The translations under genes and the position numbers were made by a program. The notes below the pieces were generated by a model. It searched no databases. It was not told where the DNA came from and saw only the letters and a program-made list of their open reading frames with translations. A stretch of DNA of 64,000 nt. Origin: Marinobacterium weihaiense (GTDB lineage: Bacteria > Pseudomonadota > Gammaproteobacteria > Pseudomonadales > Balneatricaceae). The stretch lies in NCBI RefSeq assembly GCF_019061305.1, contig NZ_JAHQZT010000002.1:124001-188000 (forward strand), read 5' to 3'. Below, in pieces: positions 37,292 to 45,253 of this stretch (positions within the stretch are counted from its first letter, which is position 1; the number at the start of each line of letters is the position of its first letter).

Positions 37292-40200
37292 TCAAAGCGC
37301 ATTCAAGGCTTGCTTCAGACGTTTTTCCGAGACGGTTTCACGCGTCCCCAGCTGCTGGGCAAATAGGGATACACGGTACTCTTCCAATAACCAGCGAAAA
37401 CGAACCAGCCCTTCTGGACGCTCATTGCGCGCCGCGTATTCGTGCTGCTTCTTTGTATACTGTTGCCACAATGTAGACAGCTGATCCGACAACAGGCACT
37501 GCCGCCGAAGGTCACGCTGGTATTTTTCCAGACGTACCTCAATGGCCTTGAGATATCGGGGATACTCCGGCAACCATTCTGCATCGACTTCAATTAGATA
37601 GTGTCTTTGCATCAACTCCGAGAGCTGGTGCTTGATATCATTCAGCACTGGCACAGCCTGGAGATTGACACGACCATTCAACTGCTTGTTGATGCGGTGA
37701 ACCGATTGATGGCACTGGTGGATGAAATTCCCCAACTGGCTGACTTCATCCGAAATCTCCGCACGCATCTGCTCACGACAGGCATCGAAGGCTTCAGCCG
37801 TACGCGGCAGCTTGTCTGCAGACAGGCCGGCGGCACGCCAGGCGGCACACATCAGAGCATCATTTTCCAGCGTTTTACGATCGAACAATTTACCGGTCAG
37901 GATCAGGCTTTCATTCACCTTCGGAATATCACGGCGCAGGTACTTGAGCTGCTGGGCTGGCAGCGACAACAGCAACAAGCGTGCTACCCCCCGCAGGCTC
38001 TCCTGCTGCGCCAGCGTCATCGAAGGCAGCACTTTCAACTCTACACTATCCTGCTGATCGATCAGCGCCGGCCAGGCTTCAACCTCAATGCCACCGGCCT
38101 GGCGCAAGTGGATAGACTCGGGCAGCTCACCAAAGCTCCAGCTCACCAAGCCTGCCTGCCCCCACTGCTCCGAGGGACCGGACTGCAGCGCCTGCTCGGC
38201 CTGATCACCAAACAGCTGCTGCAACTGCTCCCAGTCACGGCCACTGCCGATCACGCGATCACGGTCATCTCGCAGGCGCAAGTTAAACTGCAAATGGGGC
38301 TCAAGATTGACCTCACGCAGCTGCCGAGCCTCCACGCGAGTGCCGGTCATGCGCAGCAGTTGTAGCGACAGGGCCTCATACAGATCCCCTTCGGCAAAAA
38401 CAGCGGCATTGCAGAAAGCTTCAGCATAGTTGGGTACCGGCACGAAATGCTTGCGCAGCTGTTTGGGCAAGCCCTTCAGTATTGCCGTGATCTTTTCTTC
38501 CAGCATACCCGGCACCAGCCATTCCAGACGCTGCAGAGGGGCAACGCGCAACAATGCCAACGGCAGTTCCAGCGTCACGCCGTCATCTTCGGCCCCCGGT
38601 TCGAAATGGTAACTCAGCCGCAGTTCGACGCCGTCCAGCGCCAACGTGTCCGGGTAGCGTACGACCGAAACATGATCGGTGTCTCGCTGCAGTATATCTG
38701 TCTCGCACATGAACAGCGCATCCGGCTGATCGTGTTCAACCTGCTTGCGCCAGTGTTCGAATCCCTTGCCGTTCACCACATGCGCACCGCCCAGCTCGGC
38801 AATGCGCTCGGCATAGAAACGATAAAGCTCTTCCTCGTCCACCAACAGGTCGCGTCGGCGCGACTTGTCTTCAAGATCGGCCACGCTGCCCAGCAACTCA
38901 CGGTTATGGCTGAAGAAAGGTGCTTTCGTCTGGTACTCCCCTTCAACCAGCGCACTGCGGATGAAGATTTCATGTGATGCTACCGGATCGATGCTGCCAT
39001 AGTGCACCTTGCGCCGCGGCACAATAATGACACCGAACAGGCTAACCTGCTCACTGGCCACGACCTGCGCCCGTTTTTTCTCCCAGTGCGGCTCCATCCA
39101 GTTGCGCTTGACCAGGTGTTTGGCAAGCGGCTCAATCCACTCCGGCTCAATCCGCGCAACCTGATGGGCAAACAACTGACTGGTTTCCAACAGTTCAGCA
39201 GCGAGAATCCATTTGGGCGCTTTCTTGAAGACTCCCGATGCCGGGAAAATCTTGAAGCGACGGTTGCGCGCACCGAGGTATTCGCCCTTCTCCTGCTTGA
39301 AGCCTATATGACTCAATAACCCCGCCAGCAAAGACTTGTGGATGGCCGGGTACTCGGCGGATTCATCATTCACCTTGAGCCCAAGATCCTTCACGCTCAG
39401 CACCAGCTGCCGGTGCACATCACGCCATTCCCGCAGCCGCATGAATGACAGGAACTGTTTCTGACACCAGCGACGCAGCTGGCTCTGACTCAGCGCTTCA
39501 CGTTGTTCATGCCAAAGCGACCAAAGATTCAGCAGTGTCATGAAGTCCGATTCTTCGTCGGCGTATTCTTTGTGCTTCTGATCAGCCGCCTGGCGCTTGT
39601 CATGAGGACGCTCACGTGGATCCTGAACGCTCAGCGCACTGGCGACTACCAGTATTTCCTGCAAAGCCCCCTGCTTCGAGGCTTCGATGACCATGCGCGC
39701 AATGCGTGGATCGACCGGCAGACGAGCCAACTGACGGCCGATCGCCGTCATGCGGCGTTTGTCATCCACAGCGCCCAGCTCCTGAAGCAGGTTATAGCCG
39801 TCATTGATCAACCGCGTGTCGGGCGGATCCACAAACGGAAACTCGCGGATATCTCCCAGTTTGAGCTGCAGCATCTGCAGAATAACCGCCGCCAGATTGG
39901 TACGCCGAATCTCCGCATCGGTAAACTCGGGACGCGCCAGAAAATCGTCTTCGGAATATAGGCGGATACACACACCCGGCGCAACACGACCACAGCGCCC
40001 GGCGCGCTGATTGGCGCTGGCCTGGGAGATCGCCTCAACCGGCAGCCGCTGAACCTTAGAGCGGTAACTGTAACGGGAGATGCGTGCCTGCCCCGGATCA
40101 ATCACATAACGAATGCCAGGCACGGTAAGTGAGGTTTCGGCGACATTGGTCGACAGGACGATCCGCCGTCCGGCCTTACGACTTTCATGAAACACCTTGT

Positions 40201-41203
40201 TCTGCTCCGCCAGCGACAGGCGTGCGTAGAGCGGAATCACTTCGGTATCACGCAGTTGCGCCTTGCGAAGCAGATCTGCCGTTTCACGAATTTCACGCTC
40301 ACCGGGCAGGAACACCAGAATGTCGCCGGGACCACCACTGCGCTTGTCCAAATCGATCTGAATCAACTCATCAACCGCTGCCAGAATGCCCTGCTGCAGA
40401 TCGACGGCTTTTTCATCCTCGCCCTCCATTTCGTGCAGGGGGCGGTACAGCATCTCGACCGGGTAGGTACGACCGGAGACCTCGATCACCGGCGCATTGT
40501 CAAAGTGCCGGGAGAAACGCTCCAGGTCGATGGTCGCCGAGGTAATGATAACCTTGAGATCGGGCCGACGCGGCAGGATCCGCTTGATGTACCCCAGCAG
40601 GAAATCAATGTTCAGGCTGCGTTCGTGTGCCTCATCGATGATCAGCACTTCATACTGCTCAAGAAAGCGGTCGTGCTGTGTTTCGGCCAGCAGAATACCG
40701 TCGGTCATCAGTTTGATTTGAGTGCCGTCGGTGACCTGATCGTGGAAACGCACTTGGTAGCCCACACGCTCACCCAGCGGGGTTTTCAGCTCTTCTGCAA
40801 TACGTGCCGCAACGGTGCGCGCTGCCAAACGACGCGGCTGGGTGTGGCCGATCATGCCCTGACACCCCAGCCCCAATTCAAGGCAGAGCTTGGGGATCTG
40901 AGTCGTTTTGCCCGACCCGGTTTCGCCGGCAATCACGACAACCTGATGTTCCCCGATGGCCTTGAGCAACTCTTCACGACGCTCCGACACCGGCAGGTCC
41001 GGGTACTCGGGCACGGCCGGCAGCGCCTGCAGACGGGCGACCTGTTCACATGAAGCCGTCATCCGATCGACCAGCTGCTCCAACCGGTCGGGATCAGGCG
41101 CATCGGCACGCCTGAGGCGGTCCAGTTCACGACGAAATTTGAAGCGATCGGCAATACGACAGTGTTTCAGCTGCTGCTGGAGGGTTTTGATGGCAGTGGA
41201 CAA
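37292..41203 (-). CDS. hrpA: ATP-dependent RNA helicase HrpA (DEAH box)
   Basis: 1303-residue DEAH/RHA-type helicase. Motif I is GETGSGKTTQ (about 93-102), motif II is DEAH in IIDEAHERS, motif III SAT, and the second RecA domain ends with QRAGRCGR. Long helical and DUF3418 C-terminal regions follow. Length matches E. coli HrpA (1300). E. coli HrpA rescues stalled ribosomes and processes some fimbrial mRNA. The likely start is TTG at 41203, with AAGG about 11 bases upstream. Confidence 0.93.
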   Translation of the reverse strand: MSTAIKTLQQQLKHCRIADRFKFRRELDRLRRADAPDPDRLEQLVDRMTASCEQVARLQALPAVPEYPDLPVSERREELLKAIGEHQVVVIAGETGSGKTTQIPKLCLELGLGCQGMIGHTQPRRLAARTVAARIAEELKTPLGERVGYQVRFHDQVTDGTQIKLMTDGILLAETQHDRFLEQYEVLIIDEAHERSLNIDFLLGYIKRILPRRPDLKVIITSATIDLERFSRHFDNAPVIEVSGRTYPVEMLYRPLHEMEGEDEKAVDLQQGILAAVDELIQIDLDKRSGGPGDILVFLPGEREIRETADLLRKAQLRDTEVIPLYARLSLAEQNKVFHESRKAGRRIVLSTNVAETSLTVPGIRYVIDPGQARISRYSYRSKVQRLPVEAISQASANQRAGRCGRVAPGVCIRLYSEDDFLARPEFTDAEIRRTNLAAVILQMLQLKLGDIREFPFVDPPDTRLINDGYNLLQELGAVDDKRRMTAIGRQLARLPVDPRIARMVIEASKQGALQEILVVASALSVQDPRERPHDKRQAADQKHKEYADEESDFMTLLNLWSLWHEQREALSQSQLRRWCQKQFLSFMRLREWRDVHRQLVLSVKDLGLKVNDESAEYPAIHKSLLAGLLSHIGFKQEKGEYLGARNRRFKIFPASGVFKKAPKWILAAELLETSQLFAHQVARIEPEWIEPLAKHLVKRNWMEPHWEKKRAQVVASEQVSLFGVIIVPRRKVHYGSIDPVASHEIFIRSALVEGEYQTKAPFFSHNRELLGSVADLEDKSRRRDLLVDEEELYRFYAERIAELGGAHVVNGKGFEHWRKQVEHDQPDALFMCETDILQRDTDHVSVVRYPDTLALDGVELRLSYHFEPGAEDDGVTLELPLALLRVAPLQRLEWLVPGMLEEKITAILKGLPKQLRKHFVPVPNYAEAFCNAAVFAEGDLYEALSLQLLRMTGTRVEARQLREVNLEPHLQFNLRLRDDRDRVIGSGRDWEQLQQLFGDQAEQALQSGPSEQWGQAGLVSWSFGELPESIHLRQAGGIEVEAWPALIDQQDSVELKVLPSMTLAQQESLRGVARLLLLSLPAQQLKYLRRDIPKVNESLILTGKLFDRKTLENDALMCAAWRAAGLSADKLPRTAEAFDACREQMRAEISDEVSQLGNFIHQCHQSVHRINKQLNGRVNLQAVPVLNDIKHQLSELMQRHYLIEVDAEWLPEYPRYLKAIEVRLEKYQRDLRRQCLLSDQLSTLWQQYTKKQHEYAARNERPEGLVRFRWLLEEYRVSLFAQQLGTRETVSEKRLKQALNAL

Positions 41204-41270
41204 AACGGCTGCAACCTTGTAGCGGATGAATGAAACGGCCGACCATTATCCACCAAGGTACTGGTAATTA

Positions 41271-42926
41271 CTAATGTGAGCTCGGCTCACGCAACGCGCG
41301 TTCACGCAGGATACGCCTCGACACCTTGCCGATGGCCGTGCGTGGCAAAGAGCGACAGAGTTCGACCGAACGTGGCACCTTGTAAGGCGTGAGCCGCTCC
41401 CGGCAGTAATCGCGCACCTGGCGAATGGTCAGCTGCTGATTGGCCGGTACGACATAGAGCTTGATCTGCTCACCGTGGCAACTGTCCGGAAGCCCGATGA
41501 CAGCACATTCAAGTATGTCGGGATGACAGGCAATGACATCCTCCAGCTCGCTGGGGTATACGTTGAAACCGGATACGTTGATGACTTCCTTGCGACGATC
41601 GAGAATCGTCAAATAGCCGTCTTCATCTAGTCGACCAATATCACCGGTATCCAGCCAGCCATGCCTGAGTGCCTGCTCGCTTTCATGACGGTGGTGCCAG
41701 TACCCCTGCATCAACTGAGGTCCACGCACCAGAATAATGCCACTGCGTCCGGCCATGACATCCTGATAGTGCTCATCGACAATACGCACTTGCGTCCCCG
41801 CCAGAGGGCGCCCCACAGTACCCACCTTCAGCGTCGAGGGGCTGTTGGCACTCACCACTGGCGAGCACTCGGTCAGACCATAGCCCTCACAGATCTCGCC
41901 ACCGGTAATATCGCGCCAGCGGCTGGCTATCGACCGCGTCAACGCCATACCCCCGGAAATGGTCAGCTTGAGCCCGGAAAAATCCAGCCGCTGAAACTCG
42001 GGCTGGCCACACAGGCCGATAAACAGAGGGTTGATGCCGGCCAGCACCGTGGGATTGAGCCGATCCCAGCAGCGCACCAGCGCCCGCAGACGTCTCGGAT
42101 CGGGTATAAGCTCGATATAGGCACCCTTGGAGAGCATCAGCAGTGTCAGCGTAAAGGAATAGATGTGATACAGCGGTAGCGGCTGCAGCAGGCGTTCCCG
42201 ACCAGGCAGGCAGTGAGGACTGATCAGTGCATCCAGCTGCATCAGGTTGGCCAGCAGCGCCGCCTCGGTCAACATCGCCCCCTTGGCCGGGCCCGTAGTG
42301 CCCCCGGTGTACTGCAGCAGCGCTAGGCGATTGCCGCTGTTTTCTGCCGGCGGCGCCCATATCAAGGCGCTGCCCTTTTGCATCACCGTCTGGAAAGACG
42401 ACCAGACGATAGCCGGGGTCAGATTGCGCATGCGCTGCGCCCGCAAACGGCGATGCTTGAGGCGCACCGCCAGATTGAGTACCGGACGCCGCAGCAGGGA
42501 ATGAAGATCTCCAAGCTCCGTTGTCACCAGATACTCCACCGGACTGTCCGCTAGAGAGTCCCGCAGAGATGATGACAAGGGGCCGAACGCGACCATCGCT
42601 CGCGCCCCGGAGTCACGCAACAGTGCCCGCAGCTCCTCACTACTGAGCAGCGGATTGGCATTGACCACCACCAAGCCGGCCCGGCGCGCCCCAAACAGGA
42701 CAACCGGATATTGCATCAAGTTAGGCAACTGCAGCAGAATGCGATCCCCCGGCTGCATCCGGGTTTCATGCTGTAACCAGGCCGCAAAGCGCCTGGAGAG
42801 CCGGTCCAGGTCGGCAAAGCTGATTACGCCTCCTAAATGCCCGAACGCCGGTCGCTCATCAAAACGGCGGGCCAGCTGATACAGCAGATCAGAGAGATTG
42901 ACCGGGTCCGCATTGATCAGCGACAT
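41271..42926 (-). CDS. AMP-dependent acyl-CoA ligase-like protein
   Basis: 551-residue member of the adenylate-forming family, closest in style to long-chain acyl-CoA ligases (FadD). Core motifs: YTGGTTGPAKGAML (about 211-224), YGLTECSP (about 350), WLDTGDIGRLDEDGYL, DRRKEVI and the catalytic lysine in RTAIGKVSRR (about residue 537). All core residues look intact. The substrate is unknown. It starts four bases after the amidotransferase stop, the last gene of an operon headed by the M23 peptidase. Confidence 0.85.
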   Translation of the reverse strand: MSLINADPVNLSDLLYQLARRFDERPAFGHLGGVISFADLDRLSRRFAAWLQHETRMQPGDRILLQLPNLMQYPVVLFGARRAGLVVVNANPLLSSEELRALLRDSGARAMVAFGPLSSSLRDSLADSPVEYLVTTELGDLHSLLRRPVLNLAVRLKHRRLRAQRMRNLTPAIVWSSFQTVMQKGSALIWAPPAENSGNRLALLQYTGGTTGPAKGAMLTEAALLANLMQLDALISPHCLPGRERLLQPLPLYHIYSFTLTLLMLSKGAYIELIPDPRRLRALVRCWDRLNPTVLAGINPLFIGLCGQPEFQRLDFSGLKLTISGGMALTRSIASRWRDITGGEICEGYGLTECSPVVSANSPSTLKVGTVGRPLAGTQVRIVDEHYQDVMAGRSGIILVRGPQLMQGYWHHRHESEQALRHGWLDTGDIGRLDEDGYLTILDRRKEVINVSGFNVYPSELEDVIACHPDILECAVIGLPDSCHGEQIKLYVVPANQQLTIRQVRDYCRERLTPYKVPRSVELCRSLPRTAIGKVSRRILRERALREPSSH

Positions 42927-42930
42927 GGCG

Positions 42931-43713
42931 CTACTCCTTCAATTGGGCAACGACCTCTCCATCCACAAACACCACCATTTCACCCGCTTCCAGCTTCTGC
43001 CAGTGCTCGTTATCCGTCAGCGGATCGGTGGTAATCACGGTGACCACATCATTAGGTGTCGTTTCAGCACCGAAGTCCACACTGACTTCACAATCCTTCA
43101 GTCGAGCCTCGCCAAACGGCGAGCGCCGAGTGATCCATGCAAGTTTGGTCGTACAATAACAGAATAGATGGCTTGACTCGCTGAGCAACATGTTGAACAC
43201 ACCCAGCGCTCTCAACTGACCGGCACAATAATGGATAAATGCCTGCAGATCGGCGAAATTATCCGGTCGTTGAGGATAGCGACGACGAACCTGGTCCAGC
43301 AGCCAGCAAAAGGCATACTCGCTATCGGTTGTACCCACCGGATGATAATACTCCAGCGGCCAGTCAAACAGCGATGGATCCAGCTGGCCATTATGAGCAT
43401 AAGTCCATGTGTACCCCCACAACTCCCGACTGAAGGGATGGGTGTTTTCCAGACATACAGAGCCCACGTTGGCCTGACGAATATGACTGATGACGACCCG
43501 GCTTTTAATGGAATAATCGGCTACCAGCCGTGCAATGCGCGAATCCGAGCTGGGTTCAGGGTCATGAAAGCTCCGCAACCCCTTGCCTTCGTAAAACGCA
43601 ATCCCCCAGCCATCGCGATGAGGGCCCGTACGCCCCCCGCGTTGCATCAAACCGGTGAAACTGAAACAAATATCGGTGGGTACATTGGCACTCATGCCAA
43701 GCAGTTCACACAT
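42931..43713 (-). CDS. Class II glutamine amidotransferase (YafJ-like)
   Basis: 260-residue Ntn-type glutamine amidotransferase domain. The nucleophile is Cys2 (MCELLGM), exposed after Met removal. DGWGIAFYEGKG, VISHIRQANVG, NTHPFSRELWGYTWTYAHNGQLD and GTTDSEYAFCWLL are the family motifs. It has no fused synthase domain, so its ammonia acceptor is unknown. It is three bases from the bactofilin gene and four from the ligase gene. Confidence 0.88.
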   Translation of the reverse strand: MCELLGMSANVPTDICFSFTGLMQRGGRTGPHRDGWGIAFYEGKGLRSFHDPEPSSDSRIARLVADYSIKSRVVISHIRQANVGSVCLENTHPFSRELWGYTWTYAHNGQLDPSLFDWPLEYYHPVGTTDSEYAFCWLLDQVRRRYPQRPDNFADLQAFIHYCAGQLRALGVFNMLLSESSHLFCYCTTKLAWITRRSPFGEARLKDCEVSVDFGAETTPNDVVTVITTDPLTDNEHWQKLEAGEMVVFVDGEVVAQLKE

Positions 43714-43716
43714 GAC

Positions 43717-44208
43717 TCAATCCTCCTGACGACCCAAGGTTATACGGTCTGGCAGGCTACCGATCAAGCTGAAATCAAGATCCTGCAGTGAATCGCGTGC
43801 AGGATCAGGGGGTTCAACAGCGTTTTCTTCCGGCGGATGATATTCCAACAGGGGCATTTCACGGGCACGCCGCTCACCCATGAAACAGCCGCGCGGATCA
43901 ATCGTCAGAGCGTCGCAATAAAGTCTGGCCTGCACCCGCCCCCCACGCTCAATGTGCAGAGAGTCACAATTCAGTTCGCCTTCTACACAACCACTGACAT
44001 TGACATGGCGGGCCTTGATACGACCTCGTAATTCGCCTTTGCGCCCCACGGTAATATCATCCGCGGTCTCGATATCCCCCTCGAACAGGCCATCAACATG
44101 CACCTTCCCGCTGACCTGCATACTGCCCTTGAGGCTGTTGCCTTGAGCAATGATGGTTACTGCGTTCCGCCCTGGTTTAGCGGATACATCACGCTTAAGG
44201 ATTCCCAC
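43717..44208 (-). CDS. Bactofilin (polymer-forming cytoskeletal protein)
   Basis: 163-residue bactofilin: a central right-handed beta-helix (about 20-120) with repeated turns such as GLFEGDIETADDITVGRKGELRGRI, flanked by short unstructured tails. Bactofilins polymerise without nucleotide at the membrane and position cell-wall enzymes. The start is a GTG at 44208 with AGGAGG five bases upstream; both lie inside the end of the M23 gene, giving a 52-base overlap and tight translational coupling. Confidence 0.9.
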   Translation of the reverse strand: MGILKRDVSAKPGRNAVTIIAQGNSLKGSMQVSGKVHVDGLFEGDIETADDITVGRKGELRGRIKARHVNVSGCVEGELNCDSLHIERGGRVQARLYCDALTIDPRGCFMGERRAREMPLLEYHPPEENAVEPPDPARDSLQDLDFSLIGSLPDRITLGRQED

Positions 44209-45089
44209 GGCACCTCCTCGATTTTGGTAAACAGGGTCTCGAAGTTATCCAGCCCCCACTGCAGGAACGGCTCCGGGTTCAGCGGCCGATACATGAAGCG
44301 CACTTCATAATGCAGATGGGCACCAGTCGATCGCCCGCTATTGCCGCTCAGTGCAATTTTTTGCCCCTTATGCACAAACGTCCCGCTTTCAACAAGCACC
44401 TTTTGCAAATGGGCATAGTAGGTTTTCAGACCAAAATTATGCTGCAGCACCACCAGGTTGCCGAAACCGCTGCCCTTGCGGTATCCGGCATATTCCACCA
44501 CGCCATCGGCTGTGGCATAGACGGGTGTGCCCCTGTCCGCCTTGAAATCCATGCCGTTGTGCATTTTGCGAGTATTCAGCACCGGGTGCATGCGCATGCC
44601 GTAACTGTCATTGATGCGCTCAGCGGATATGGGCACGCCATTAGGAATACTGTGCAAGAGAAACAGGCGCTGTCGTGCCGCCGTACGCGTCAACGCCAGC
44701 CGCTGCTCCAGGGTCATGCCGGAAGGCTGCTCGGTCAGGCCAAGCCGGCTCTCAAGCCGGGCCAGTGTTTCCCCGACTTCTTCGTTCTCTTCCACCAGCC
44801 GTTCACGCTCGGCGCTGAGATCGTTCAGTGAAATCCCCAACTCGGTCAGCTCAGACAGGTACAGCTGCTGGGTGCCCAACAGCAGCTCATATTGCTCGCT
44901 GAGATCACGGTGATTGCGCTCAAGGTCTGTCAGGTCATCATGGGTTTTGACCAGCAGCCAGTTGGACACGAAAAAGCTGAGACCGGACAGCAGGATAAAT
45001 ATCAGGAGCAGATAGGCCAGGATCTGATGCAGAAAAACTTGACGCGACCCATGTCGCGTCGTCAGTGTCAGGACAAGCTTACGTCGCAA
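44157..45089 (-). CDS. M23-family zinc endopeptidase, membrane-anchored
   Basis: 310-residue LytM-type peptidoglycan hydrolase. It has an N-terminal membrane span (about 21-45), a periplasmic coiled coil (about 52-105), and a C-terminal M23 domain with complete zinc ligands: the His and Asp in MHNGMDF and the HLHYE motif near residue 265. Alone among the operon genes it seems to start with TTG (45089); AAGG lies eight to ten bases upstream and no later Met precedes the membrane span. It overlaps the bactofilin gene, as in H. pylori Csd1/CcmA-type shape modules. Confidence 0.88.
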   Translation of the reverse strand: MRRKLVLTLTTRHGSRQVFLHQILAYLLLIFILLSGLSFFVSNWLLVKTHDDLTDLERNHRDLSEQYELLLGTQQLYLSELTELGISLNDLSAERERLVEENEEVGETLARLESRLGLTEQPSGMTLEQRLALTRTAARQRLFLLHSIPNGVPISAERINDSYGMRMHPVLNTRKMHNGMDFKADRGTPVYATADGVVEYAGYRKGSGFGNLVVLQHNFGLKTYYAHLQKVLVESGTFVHKGQKIALSGNSGRSTGAHLHYEVRFMYRPLNPEPFLQWGLDNFETLFTKIEEVPWESLSVMYPLNQGGTQ

Positions 45090-45253
45090 ATCAGATACCT
45101 TAAATCCACAAAACCGGCAACTATACGCGTTTCATCCCGACAGCTCTACGTATTACCGCTGCATCCACGAGGGTTTTTTGACGCGGCCGACTCAACTCAT
45201 TGTTTTTTACGTTAGACTGCAAGCGTGTTTTCAGCAATGAGCGGAGTGGAAGG

